Below, in pieces: positions 6,843 through 15,103 of a stretch of DNA of 64,000 nt. Position numbers and translations under genes: made by a program. Numbering within the stretch: the stretch's first letter is position 1; each line of letters opens with the position of its first letter. The notes under the pieces were generated by a model. That model was not told the DNA's origin, searched no databases, and saw only the letters and a list, made by a program, of their open reading frames with translations. This DNA is from Desulfobulbaceae bacterium (GTDB lineage: Bacteria > Desulfobacterota > Desulfobulbia > Desulfobulbales > Desulfocapsaceae): the NCBI GenBank assembly GCA_011390165.1, contig JAABSV010000019.1:1-64000 (forward strand). Direction: 5' to 3'.

Positions 6843-8354
6843 TTAAAGATCAAAACCGCAATAGGAGAGATTGAAGCTCTTATTGCAAAGGGGGAAATCG
6901 GAAATTTCCTGGTTACGCAGGGCCATGGCCAGCCCGGTCCAGTTGTGAAAAGAGGGATCCTTCACCTTGTACCGGGCAATCCTGCCCTGGTCGTCGGTGA
7001 GCAGGCAGTGGGAGAGTTCCCCGCGCCAGCCCTCGTTGAGGATTGCCACAAAACAGTCAGGCGCCAGAGAGAACTCGGTCATGGTGGTTTTTGCGCTCAG
7101 TTCGGCCGAGCGGTTGAGCAGGTTCCTGATCAAGAGGATCGAGTGGCTGATCTCTTCGCGGCGAACGGTAGCCCGGCTCAGCACGTCGCCATTGACCATG
7201 CTGTTCCGGTTACTTGGCAGAGTGGCGTATACTTCACCGGGAAAACTGCCCCGGACATCGTAGTCAAGGCCAGAGGCGCGGCCGCAGTAGCCGACCAGGC
7301 CGAGATCCTCGGCCATTGCTCTGGTGACCGTGCCGGTGTGCTCAAAACGGGCCTGGACGGTGTGCGCGGTAAAGAGCAGGTCGCAGACGTTGCGGATTTC
7401 CGGTTCCAGTTCCCGGAGTTTGTTCTCGATGATGGTCGACTGCTCGGTGGTCATGATCTGGGAGATTCCTCCGGGGAGAAGCAGACTTTTGCCGAATCGG
7501 TTGCCACTGAGGACCAGGAGCAGGTTGAGGAATTCCCCACGAATCCGGCCAAAGAAGGCCGCCGGCAGAGTAAAGGCGACATCACCGCTCAGGGCACCGA
7601 GGTCGCCGATATGGTTGGCCAGTCTCTCCAGTTCAAGGGCGATACAGCGAACAATCTGTGCTCCGGGGTTAACATCGATCCCTCCCAGGGCCTCCAGGGC
7701 CTGGCAGCAGCAGAGGGCATGGCCGATGGAGGTGTCGCCGGCGATCCCCTCGGTAATCAGCGGCAACCTGGCCAGAGCGGCCTCGGTAAGCAGTTTTTCG
7801 ACACCGCGGTGCTGGTAGCCAAGTTGGATCTCCAGGGAGAGCACCTCTTCACCGACGCATTGGAAACGGAAATGGCCCGGTTCGATGATGCCGGCATGCA
7901 CCGGACCAACCGCCACCTCATGGACCGCTTCACCCTCAACCTGAAAATAGGGGTAGTTGCCCGGGATCTCCCGGCTGTAGTCGTTGCCGAAGAGGTCGGC
8001 CACCTGCCGGCAGTTGGGATGGTAGCGAACCATCTTCAACCAGGGATGGTTGCGGGGGGAAATCCCGTACTGTTCAGCGATCTCCCTTTCGAACATGTGC
8101 AGTTTGCTCTGCCCGGCGCCGGTAAACGACGGGTAGGATTCGCCGACTGTGGTGCAGAGGACGTGGAGGTCCTTGTTGCGCAGGACGGCGAGCAGGTGGT
8201 TCTCACCATGGTCAAGATAGCCGAAACATTGCACGACAAAGCCGTTATCAGCCAAATAGTCGGTGACAATTGCCGCGAAGTCGGCAAAGGGGTGGCAGGG
8301 AATCTGCGACCGTTTCACCACCTGGCCGTTGCCGATGCACAGAAGCCTATCCAT
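6843..8354 (-). CDS. Hydrogenase-like large subunit without NiFe motifs (Ehr-type, HyfG/HycE/NuoCD-like)
   Basis: This 503-residue protein fuses a NuoC-like part (to ~160) to a NuoD/HyfG-like part. At the L1 position, where NiFe enzymes read RxCGxC, it reads EGIAGDTSIGHA. At the L2 C-terminus, where DPCxxC is expected, it reads DFPLCNKSFNLSYCGFDL, with two Cys eight residues apart. Four-ligand NiFe binding therefore cannot form. This is what is known for energy-converting hydrogenase-related (Ehr) complexes. The start at 8354 overlaps the hyfF-like stop by 8 nt (ATGGATAG) and is preferred over an in-frame ATG at 8441 that would overlap it by 95 nt. The electron acceptor or donor site is unknown. 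Confidence 0.85.
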   Translation of the reverse strand: MDRLLCIGNGQVVKRSQIPCHPFADFAAIVTDYLADNGFVVQCFGYLDHGENHLLAVLRNKDLHVLCTTVGESYPSFTGAGQSKLHMFEREIAEQYGISPRNHPWLKMVRYHPNCRQVADLFGNDYSREIPGNYPYFQVEGEAVHEVAVGPVHAGIIEPGHFRFQCVGEEVLSLEIQLGYQHRGVEKLLTEAALARLPLITEGIAGDTSIGHALCCCQALEALGGIDVNPGAQIVRCIALELERLANHIGDLGALSGDVAFTLPAAFFGRIRGEFLNLLLVLSGNRFGKSLLLPGGISQIMTTEQSTIIENKLRELEPEIRNVCDLLFTAHTVQARFEHTGTVTRAMAEDLGLVGYCGRASGLDYDVRGSFPGEVYATLPSNRNSMVNGDVLSRATVRREEISHSILLIRNLLNRSAELSAKTTMTEFSLAPDCFVAILNEGWRGELSHCLLTDDQGRIARYKVKDPSFHNWTGLAMALRNQEISDFPLCNKSFNLSYCGFDL

Positions 8355-9774
8355 GGATCGTCCCTCCGAGTACGCTGATGGCGTTGATAATCGTCTGGTG
8401 CAACATCTCCGGTATCCAGACGCAGAGGATAATGGAGGCAAGGAGCAGCAGGTTGGGGGGGATCACCTGGAGCAGGCTGTCCCGGTGCAGCGGTGGCCCG
8501 CCGTTGCCGGCAAAAGAGATGTCGGTGAAAATCCGGGCAGCTCCGGCCACCACCAGGAGGAGGCAGCCGACGTAGATGGCGGCCTGGAGATAATAGCCCC
8601 CCTGGAGCGCGCCAAAGAGGATAAAGAGTTCACTGATGAAGATACCAAAGGGGGGCAGACCGGAAATACCGATAAAACCGGCAAAAAACGGCACAAAGGT
8701 ACGCGGCAGGACTCCGGCCAGGTTGCCCACCCCCTCGGCAGCCTTGGTGCCGAAGCTGTGGAGGATGTTGCCGGCGGAGAGAAAGAGCGATGACTTGATC
8801 AGGGAGTGATGGACCATATGGAGCACGGCGCCATAGAGGGCAAAACCGCCTATGCCGACACCAAAGGCGATAACCCCCATATTTTCAATGCTTGAATAGG
8901 CAAGCATCCTTTTGTAATCGGGCTGCTTCATGATGAAAATCCCGGCAACCAGCATCGACAGCAGACCGAAGCCGATCAGCAGCTGACTGGAAAACGAGCC
9001 AAGCCCGGCCAGGTACATCAGGGTATGGACCTTATAGATGCCGAGAAAGGCGCAGTTTAACAGGGCCCCGGAAAGCAGGGCCGAGGCGGGGCTTGGTGCC
9101 TGACTGTGGGCATCGGGGAGCCAGGTGTGCATCGGCGCGAGGCCCATTTTGGTGCCAAAGCCGATGAGGACGAAGATAAAACCCACCTTCAGCCACAGCG
9201 GGTCAAGCTGGTCGGCCACCTCGTTCAAGGAGGTAAAGCTTAACGGCACGGCAATCTCGGCAATGTTGACGGAAAGGGTAATGAAAAAACAGCCCAGCAG
9301 CGCCAGGGCGATCCCCACCGAGCAGATCAGGACGTATTTCCAGGTCGCTTCCAGGGCCTCCCGGGAACGCTGCAAAAATATCAGCGGTGCGCTGACCAGA
9401 GTGGTCGCCTCAATGGCGATCCACAGGACGATGGGGTGGTCGGCCAGGGCCACCATGCTCATCGTCGACAGGAAAAGGAGCATACAACCGTTGAAGATTG
9501 ATTCCTTTTCGATCTTTGCCCCCTGGCAATAGCCAAGAGAGTAGAGGGATATGGCCAGGAAGACGAATGAGGTTACCAGCAGTACCAGAAGGCCAGGGGC
9601 GGATGGATGAAAATAGTTGTCGGCGTAGGTGGGCAGACCGCCGAACCAGGCCATGACGCCAAGCTGAAGATGGAGGAGTGCGGTCACGACCAGCACCCCC
9701 TGACCGATTTTGCCAGGCAGCAGCAGGGCGAGCAGGCCAGCCAGCATCGGCAGGATGAAGAGCAGTTCCAGCAT
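8347..9774 (-). CDS. Proton-pumping membrane subunit, HyfF/NuoN-NuoM-like
   Basis: This antiporter-like subunit has about 14 hydrophobic helices (475 residues from the chosen start). It has the conserved Glu in IVLWIAIEATTLVSAPLIFL, the Lys in FGTKMGLAPMHTWLPDAHSQ with its His/Pro loop, and the second channel region LAYSSIENMGVIAFGVG. These match Mrp-type proton-translocating subunits. The start MLELLFILPM at 9774 lies 5 nt after the HyfE-like stop. An upstream ATG at 9822 would add 16 unlike residues inside the previous gene. It belongs to the six-subunit operon. Confidence 0.85.
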   Translation of the reverse strand: MLELLFILPMLAGLLALLLPGKIGQGVLVVTALLHLQLGVMAWFGGLPTYADNYFHPSAPGLLVLLVTSFVFLAISLYSLGYCQGAKIEKESIFNGCMLLFLSTMSMVALADHPIVLWIAIEATTLVSAPLIFLQRSREALEATWKYVLICSVGIALALLGCFFITLSVNIAEIAVPLSFTSLNEVADQLDPLWLKVGFIFVLIGFGTKMGLAPMHTWLPDAHSQAPSPASALLSGALLNCAFLGIYKVHTLMYLAGLGSFSSQLLIGFGLLSMLVAGIFIMKQPDYKRMLAYSSIENMGVIAFGVGIGGFALYGAVLHMVHHSLIKSSLFLSAGNILHSFGTKAAEGVGNLAGVLPRTFVPFFAGFIGISGLPPFGIFISELFILFGALQGGYYLQAAIYVGCLLLVVAGAARIFTDISFAGNGGPPLHRDSLLQVIPPNLLLLASIILCVWIPEMLHQTIINAISVLGGTIHG

Positions 9775-9778
9775 GGTA

Positions 9779-10432
9779 TCAGTCCCGTAGACGGTTGAGG
9801 TTGTCGGTGTCGATATCGTCAAAGGCGTGGTTGATATTATTGAGGATGATCCCCATCACCATTACACCGACGAGTAGGTCGAGAAGAACCCCGAATTCAA
9901 CAACATAACTGATGTGGGAGTGTTGCGTCAGGGCGGTACCGATGAGATAGATGCCGTTTTCGAGCATCAGATAGCCGATAACCTGGGTAATCGCCTTGCG
10001 CCGGCTCATCATCAGAAAGAGACCGGCAAAAAAAGCGGTAATCGCAGTGGTGAGGAGCAGGGCGTTGCCGGTGGGGATGGCGTTGCCAAGGGCGTCGGTA
10101 ATCGATACCGCCAGGAGGATGATCAGCAGGCCAACGAATAAGGAGGCGTGGTAGCCGATAATCGGTTCTATCTCCCGGTGAATGGAGATTTTTTTGAGGG
10201 CGAAGTAGAGCAGGCCAGGGATCAACACCCCCTTGATGAGGAGCATCATCTGAAAAAAGATCAGTCCACCGCTCCCCATGGTGCGGTAGTGTTCGAGAAG
10301 CAGAGGGAGGATGGAGACGGCAATTCCCTGCAGGGCCATGATTTTCACCAGGGCGAGCAGACGATTGGAGGCGAGCGAAAGCAGTATGGAGAGCAGAATC
10401 AAAACAAGGACGATTTCGGCGAAGTGGATCAT
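9779..10432 (-). CDS. Hydrogenase-4 component E-like membrane subunit (HyfE)
   Basis: This 217-residue protein has six to seven predicted helices and NuoK-like character in its central and C-terminal helices (GYLMLENGIYLIG, then FGVLLDLLVGVMVMGIILNNI in parts). The ENG Glu in the helix corresponds to the proton-path Glu of NuoK-type subunits. The position between HyfC- and HyfF-like genes is the standard order. It overlaps the upstream gene by 4 nt (10429-10432). The assignment rests on motif, size and synteny. Confidence 0.85.
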   Translation of the reverse strand: MIHFAEIVLVLILLSILLSLASNRLLALVKIMALQGIAVSILPLLLEHYRTMGSGGLIFFQMMLLIKGVLIPGLLYFALKKISIHREIEPIIGYHASLFVGLLIILLAVSITDALGNAIPTGNALLLTTAITAFFAGLFLMMSRRKAITQVIGYLMLENGIYLIGTALTQHSHISYVVEFGVLLDLLVGVMVMGIILNNINHAFDDIDTDNLNRLRD

Positions 10433-11346
10433 TGGAGATACCCCATGGTGAGAATGGCGGCAAAAAACATCAGGGTGCAGGAGGTGAGGATGAATTGTGG
10501 GACAAGATTCATCCGCAGCCGGGCCATAATCGATTCCACCACGCCGATGGCCACATAGACCAGGGCAACTGTACCGTAAAAAAATGGCAGATTGAACAGC
10601 CCCCGGGCTGGATCGAGAGGACAGATCAGCAAGGCTATCCAGGAGGCGAAAAACAGCAGTTTGTAGTAGCTGCCCAGATGAATGAGTGCCAGGTCAGGAC
10701 CGCTGTGGTCAAGGACCATGACCTCGTGGATCATGGTCAATTCCAGATGGGTGGCGGGATCATCCACCGGCACACGGGAGTTTTCGGTAAGGAGCACCAT
10801 GAACAGGGCGGCAATAACCAAAGGAACGAGGGCGCCGGCGGCACCGGTCAGACTGATTGGCTGAACGCCTGCGAAGAATTCGGCAAAGCTGAGTGAGCCG
10901 TTCATGCGGTAAAAGAGGATTAAAATGATGAAGATTGCCGCTTCCGCCAGGGTGCCGAAGAGGGCTTCACGGGCAGCACCCATTCCCTCGAAGGGCGACC
11001 CGGTGTCGAGGGCCGCGGCAATGGTGAAAAAGCGGCCGGCGGCGAGGATGTAAAAAAGAAGGATCACATCCCCCTGAAAGGCAATGACGGTCGACCTTGA
11101 CCCCAGCGGGAAAAAGAGCAACAACAGAATCGCTCCGGCACAGGTAACCACTGGTCCCAGTTTAAAGACAAAGGTAGTGGTGGTCGAATAGACCGAGCCC
11201 TTACGGAACAGTTTACCCAGAGTGTAGTACTTGATCAGCAGTGGCGGACCCTTGCGGCCAGCAAAGAAGGCCTTTACTTTCAGGATAAATCCCGGAAAGA
11301 GTGGTGCCGTCAGCAGCGCGAGACCGAAACAGAGGAGACTTTCCAT
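10429..11346 (-). CDS. NuoH-like membrane subunit (HyfC/HycD)
   Basis: This 305-residue, eight-helix subunit anchors the peripheral arm and forms the junction near the quinone/ferredoxin site in complex I relatives. Diagnostic loops are LKVKAFFAGRKGPPLLIKYYTLGKLF (in two parts), ENSRVPVDDPATHLELTMIHE with the acidic loop of NuoH/HyfC, and a C-terminal NLVPQFIL segment. The ATG at 11346 follows GGAAGGA at good spacing; a TTG at 11364 is less likely. It follows the HyfB-like stop by 19 nt. Confidence 0.88.
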   Translation of the reverse strand: MESLLCFGLALLTAPLFPGFILKVKAFFAGRKGPPLLIKYYTLGKLFRKGSVYSTTTTFVFKLGPVVTCAGAILLLLFFPLGSRSTVIAFQGDVILLFYILAAGRFFTIAAALDTGSPFEGMGAAREALFGTLAEAAIFIILILFYRMNGSLSFAEFFAGVQPISLTGAAGALVPLVIAALFMVLLTENSRVPVDDPATHLELTMIHEVMVLDHSGPDLALIHLGSYYKLLFFASWIALLICPLDPARGLFNLPFFYGTVALVYVAIGVVESIMARLRMNLVPQFILTSCTLMFFAAILTMGYLQ

Positions 11347-11365
11347 AGGTTTTCCTTCCGGCAAC

Positions 11366-13321
11366 TCAGATCAGGAGGGTGAGCAGGACGGCGAGAATGG
11401 TGAGCAGGATATAGCCGATGTAGAGTTGGATATTGCCGTGCTGAATCCAGCGCAGTTTGCCGAGCACCCAGAGCAGTGGCAAGGCCAAACCCCTGTTCGA
11501 TACTTCTTCAGCTATATCAGAAACATGGTTACAATAGGTGGTCCGGCTGGGGAAGATTGCCTGCAGGCGGATTTTGCTCTCTTTCAGCAGAACAAAGGGA
11601 CGGAAGATACTGACCACCGTTCTCACGTAGGAGGTGCCGGTATACTGAATTCGAGGAGTTCCGCCAGTGAAACCGCACCCCCAGGTGGGACCCTGGGTAA
11701 CTGTTTTGTTATGATAAAAAAGACGTCGAATGCACAACAGGAGGGCGAGCAGGAGCAGAAACAGGCGACAGCCAATCGCCAGATTATTCCCTACGGAGGT
11801 GAGTTGCGCGGTGACTGAGGCATCAAAAAAGAGGTAATCCGCCAGGCCAAGGTGCACAAAGTTGATACAAGTGGTGGGAAAAATGCCAATCAGCAGGCAG
11901 CACCCGGCAAGAATCGTCATCGGTATGGTCATCGGCAAAGAGACGGGTCCGGCTGCCGTCGCTTCCGGGGTGCGTGCTTCACCCAGGAAGACCATCCCGA
12001 CCACCTTGGTAAAGCAGAACGAGGCCAGACCGCCGATCACGACCAGGGAGAGAATTGCCAACATGGCGAGAATAAAGATGGTGTGGCTGTGGCCCAGGGC
12101 ATGGAAGGCGGCAAAATAGATGAGGAACTCACTGATGAATCCGTTCAACGGCGGGAGGCCTGAAATTGCCGCTGAACCAAGCAGAAAGGTCTTGCCTGTG
12201 GTGGGCATCCTCTTCATCAAACCGCCAAGCTGGTCGATCCGCCCGTTGCCACACTGCTGAAGAACTGCTCCCGCCCCGAGGAAAAGCAGCGGTTTGAACA
12301 GTGCGTGGTTGAGGACATGGAGCAGTGCTCCGGTCATGGCAAATATTGTCACAACCGGGTCGGCCAAGGCAATGCCGATCATTCCCATGCCGACTCCAAT
12401 GAGAATGATACCGATATTTTCGACGCTGCAGTAGGCAAGGAGCCTTTTCAGATCATTTTTACTGAGGGCGTAAAGAATACCGAGTACACCGGAGAGCATG
12501 CCAAATACCAGCACGGCCTGACCGATGGCCAGAGAGGAAGGAGCAAGGAGAAAATAGAGCCGCAGGATACCGTAGATGCCCATTTTGATCATGACACCGG
12601 ACATGATCGCCGAAATGTGGCTTGGCGCGGCCGGATGGGCGTGGGGAAGCCAGAAGTGGAGCGGGAAGACACCGGCTTTCGAAGCAAAGCCCACAAAGGC
12701 AAGGGAGAAGACGACCAGTTTGACGCCCTCAGGCAGAGTGGCAGTCCCGGCGAAATCAAGATTACCGGTAAAAGAGAAGATCACTCCAAAGGCGGCAAAA
12801 ATGAACAACGCACCACTCTGGGTGAAAAGAAAGTAAAGATATCCAGCATTTCTGGTCGATTCTTTGTGGTAGTCATACATAACCAGGAAATAGGAGGCGA
12901 GGGAGATGGTCTCCCAGGTAAGGGCAAAAGAGAGCATATTGTCGGCGGCTGGTAACAAAACCATGGCGACAATGAGAAGAGCGAAAAAGAAATAATTTAC
13001 GGCAACACGCAGGGACTTTTCCGGTTGGCTGAAATAGCCGACACCATACCAGGCCGCCAGTGGGCTGATGAGAAAAATTGGCACCAGAAAGATGCGGCTG
13101 AGTGAATCAAAGGTGAAGGTCAGGGCACAGCAGTGCAGCCATTCCCAGGAGATGGAAAATGGGAAATGCGTAGCTGTGAGGATGCTGTACAGACCGATCA
13201 GGCAACCAAGGGTGGTCAGAATCGCTGCACTGCATTTTGCCAGGGGAAAAAAGCGCAGGAGGAGTACTGGCACAATACCGCCGGCGGCAATAATCAGGAG
13301 CGAAAGAAGCAAGAGATGCAT
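11366..13321 (-). CDS. NuoL-like proton-pumping subunit (HyfB)
   Basis: This 651-residue membrane protein has the antiporter core, including Glu in FALTWETISLASYFLV, Lys in GFASKAGVFPLHFWLPHAHP, and a C-terminal extension with TWGCGF and PRIQYTGTSYVR that is typical of HyfB/HycC rather than NuoL. It heads the six complex genes after two unknown genes and starts 9 nt after the upstream stop. The last helix (IQLYIGYILLTILAVLLTLLI, split here) is the usual C-terminal anchor. Ion specificity (proton or sodium) cannot be told. Confidence 0.88.
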   Translation of the reverse strand: MHLLLLSLLIIAAGGIVPVLLLRFFPLAKCSAAILTTLGCLIGLYSILTATHFPFSISWEWLHCCALTFTFDSLSRIFLVPIFLISPLAAWYGVGYFSQPEKSLRVAVNYFFFALLIVAMVLLPAADNMLSFALTWETISLASYFLVMYDYHKESTRNAGYLYFLFTQSGALFIFAAFGVIFSFTGNLDFAGTATLPEGVKLVVFSLAFVGFASKAGVFPLHFWLPHAHPAAPSHISAIMSGVMIKMGIYGILRLYFLLAPSSLAIGQAVLVFGMLSGVLGILYALSKNDLKRLLAYCSVENIGIILIGVGMGMIGIALADPVVTIFAMTGALLHVLNHALFKPLLFLGAGAVLQQCGNGRIDQLGGLMKRMPTTGKTFLLGSAAISGLPPLNGFISEFLIYFAAFHALGHSHTIFILAMLAILSLVVIGGLASFCFTKVVGMVFLGEARTPEATAAGPVSLPMTIPMTILAGCCLLIGIFPTTCINFVHLGLADYLFFDASVTAQLTSVGNNLAIGCRLFLLLLALLLCIRRLFYHNKTVTQGPTWGCGFTGGTPRIQYTGTSYVRTVVSIFRPFVLLKESKIRLQAIFPSRTTYCNHVSDIAEEVSNRGLALPLLWVLGKLRWIQHGNIQLYIGYILLTILAVLLTLLI

Positions 13322-13330
13322 GGCTCTGAA

Positions 13331-14410
13331 TCAGTGGGATAATGGGTACGCCGGAAAAGAGGCGGAACTGTGCCGCTTTTCGGCCAGCATTGCCATCAGG
13401 AGATCCTGTTGGCTATAACTTTTTTGTTTGTCGCCTTGTCTCAGGAAAGCCTGCCAGGGCATGAGGTAATGCTCGTTGACCGGCCTGCCAAAACCACGCA
13501 TGTCAATGTAAATGGCTGCAATTAAAAGATTTTTGCCGGCAGTTGTTCGCAGCAGTTCGAGTTCGTTGATGCAGTTGTGCAAAATTTTCTGCAGAAAAAA
13601 TTCGCCGGCGCACAACTGGGGCGTCTTGTCAGTGATAATTTTTTTCATTACGGGAAATAAGACATCCCGGAAACGATTGTTGCCCGTTGTCGCTGTTGCT
13701 GATGTGCAGGTGAACAGTTCTGACGAAAGAAGGGAACCTATTGGCATGGCCCGGTTCACAGGCCAGGAGAAACCGGCTTGCTCTACAGCTGTGCGCAGAT
13801 TTTTACCGGCAGCAAATGTATGGTACGGCCCAGAGATATCGAGGGGCGAGAAGATGCCACCGGCGTCGGAATCAATACATTTTTCCAGGATGACCTGAAT
13901 TCCGTCCGACTGCCCCTTTGTTGAGCCGGGAAGCAGAGCCACGGGCACAGTTACAACAGCTCTTCCGTCGACCCAGCGACCGAGAAGAATCCGGCGGCAG
14001 GCCCTCTGGTAGCTGAGCAGAAAGGGGGCGATGTAGTGTGAAGTGGTCGGTTCTTCGGAAAATTCAGCCTGTTCGAGAAGAACAGGGCGGGGTAGACCAC
14101 CGTACCCACCCCAACTTGGTTCGTACGGAAGGCGACTTGTCAGGAGAGTGACAGTATCGGTTGGAGTACGGTATTGTTTGACTACAGCAGAAAGGATATC
14201 CTTTTGGCCGGCCTCCAACGCCGTAATTGCCGGAACGTCTGCAAAACCGAGGTGTGCGCAGAACGCTTCAAGTTGGGTTATACAGTCGCTATAGAGAAAA
14301 ATATTGCCCCGCATGCTGCAGAACGGCCGACGGCTGTTGGCTCCGTGGCAGGGGTCGGGCAACTGGTAGTCTGATTTGGGCCGAGAAGTACTGGCGAGCA
14401 CGCTGGTCAT
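13331..14410 (-). CDS. Uncharacterised protein in the Ehr-like operon
   Basis: This 359-residue protein is not one I recognise. It has no signal peptide or membrane helix and is probably cytoplasmic. Cysteines are scattered (PCHG, RRPFC, SDC, AFCAH, EKCIDSD, FTCTS, QLCAGEF, HNCIN) without a clear metal motif. It starts 2 nt after the stop of the 83-residue gene and ends 9 nt before the HyfB-like start, so all are in one transcript. Placement ahead of the structural genes suggests an assembly, maturation or regulatory role, but this is inference. Confidence 0.7.
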   Translation of the reverse strand: MTSVLASTSRPKSDYQLPDPCHGANSRRPFCSMRGNIFLYSDCITQLEAFCAHLGFADVPAITALEAGQKDILSAVVKQYRTPTDTVTLLTSRLPYEPSWGGYGGLPRPVLLEQAEFSEEPTTSHYIAPFLLSYQRACRRILLGRWVDGRAVVTVPVALLPGSTKGQSDGIQVILEKCIDSDAGGIFSPLDISGPYHTFAAGKNLRTAVEQAGFSWPVNRAMPIGSLLSSELFTCTSATATTGNNRFRDVLFPVMKKIITDKTPQLCAGEFFLQKILHNCINELELLRTTAGKNLLIAAIYIDMRGFGRPVNEHYLMPWQAFLRQGDKQKSYSQQDLLMAMLAEKRHSSASFPAYPLSH

Positions 14411-14412
14411 CT

Positions 14413-14664
14413 CTATTTTCTGACCTCCTCTTCAAAAGTGAAACCGTACCAATGGCCCTGGGAATCAGGGCTATTCCGGTTTTCCGGGATCAGGATAATT
14501 TCGCTGTTGCTGATGTGGGTATGGAGTTCCTGCATCCACGACAAGGCTTGCCCTTTAGAGAAAAATGGCCCTACCTGTAACGGTGAAGAGATCGTCTGAA
14601 GATGCTCCCTGCAGAAGCGGTTCACCTCTGTTCGATCCCGGGAAATTCCGATAAATACCTTCAT
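14413..14664 (-). CDS. Small uncharacterised protein, first gene of the Ehr-like operon
   Basis: This 83-residue protein begins MKVFIGISRDRTEVNRFCREH and has a compact alternating beta/alpha pattern (IGIS, EIILIPEN). A SPLQVGPFF and WMQELH segment is followed by an acidic end EEEVRK. It has no signal peptide. I do not recognise its family. It is the first gene after the -24/-12 promoter at 14755-14771 and leads directly into the 359-residue gene. Co-transcription with the membrane complex is the only functional clue. Confidence 0.65.
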   Translation of the reverse strand: MKVFIGISRDRTEVNRFCREHLQTISSPLQVGPFFSKGQALSWMQELHTHISNSEIILIPENRNSPDSQGHWYGFTFEEEVRK

Positions 14665-14754
14665 GCCTGGTCCAAAGTTGGATATCCGCTTGTCGGCAAC
14701 AGCACACGGTGGACACTGTTGTTGAGGGTGCTGGTCCGCCCCTCAGCAACGACT

Positions 14755-14771
14755 AAGCATTTGTCGTGCCA
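14755..14771 (-). promoter_or_regulatory. Sigma54 (-24/-12) promoter of the Ehr-like operon
   Basis: The - strand reads TGGCACGACAAATGCTT, with GG and GC separated by exactly 10 nt and a full TGGCACG -24 box. It lies about 90 nt before the 83-residue gene. The sigma54 activator gene at 15104-16450 lies immediately upstream. Confidence 0.8.
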
Positions 14772-14854
14772 ACCAGTATCAAGGCTATAACAAATTGATA
14801 TGGTTTGGTAAAATTTAGATTCTCAATATGTTTTTTCGATTTCGGTGAAGCACT

Positions 14855-14871
14855 TGGGGTATCTTGCCCCA
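14855..14871 (-). promoter_or_regulatory. Candidate activator site (TGGGG-N7-CCCCA dyad)
   Basis: A 5-bp dyad TGGGG/CCCCA with 7-nt spacer is centred about 107 bp upstream of the -12 element of the 14755-14771 promoter, a usual enhancer distance. The same TGGGGCA/TGCCCCA half sites occur in the hairpin at 15034-15068. Evidence is positional only. Confidence 0.35.
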
Positions 14872-15033
14872 GGGATTACAGGCTGGCCGACCTTCCTCGG
14901 CGGTCTTGCCGACTTAAACCCTTGCAGGGCGTCACAGAAGTGCTCTAATTTTTTTTAATTTAAATATGAATTACAAATAGTTGCTAAAAAACCAAGCTGG
15001 CTTCAGCAAGGATCGGAGAGGCAATGCCGACAG

Positions 15034-15068
15034 TGGGGCAAAAAGAGGCAGAGGGGCTTTTTGCCCCA
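15034..15068. terminator. 12-bp inverted repeat after the sigma54 activator gene
   Basis: TGGGGCAAAAAG (15034-15045) and CTTTTTGCCCCA (15057-15068) form a perfect 12-bp stem with an 11-nt loop, 35 nt after the activator stop. A smaller GGGGC-AAAAA-GCCCC hairpin is nested on the - strand. A terminator is most likely, but a binding site is possible because of the shared half sites at 14855-14871. Confidence 0.5.
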
Positions 15069-15103
15069 ATAGTGGAAAATGCGCTGGTTAAGAAAGGGGG
15101 TGG

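Larger units (their letters stand above)
14665..15103. other. Intergenic region between the Ehr-like operon and its regulators
   Basis: This 439-nt gap holds the sigma54 promoter, a candidate activator dyad, an AT-rich stretch near 14950-14990, and the hairpin that follows the activator gene. No coding sequence of its own is supported. Confidence 0.6.

Noticed and set aside
6843-8354. Calling the complex a functional hydrogenase-4
   Set aside because: The large subunit lacks the L1 and L2 Cys pairs needed for NiFe binding, so an Ehr-type complex is the better description.
6945-8378. 477-codon + strand frame opposite the hydrogenase-like large subunit
   Set aside because: It is the antisense of a well-supported gene with overlapping-gene operon structure, and the translation matches no family.
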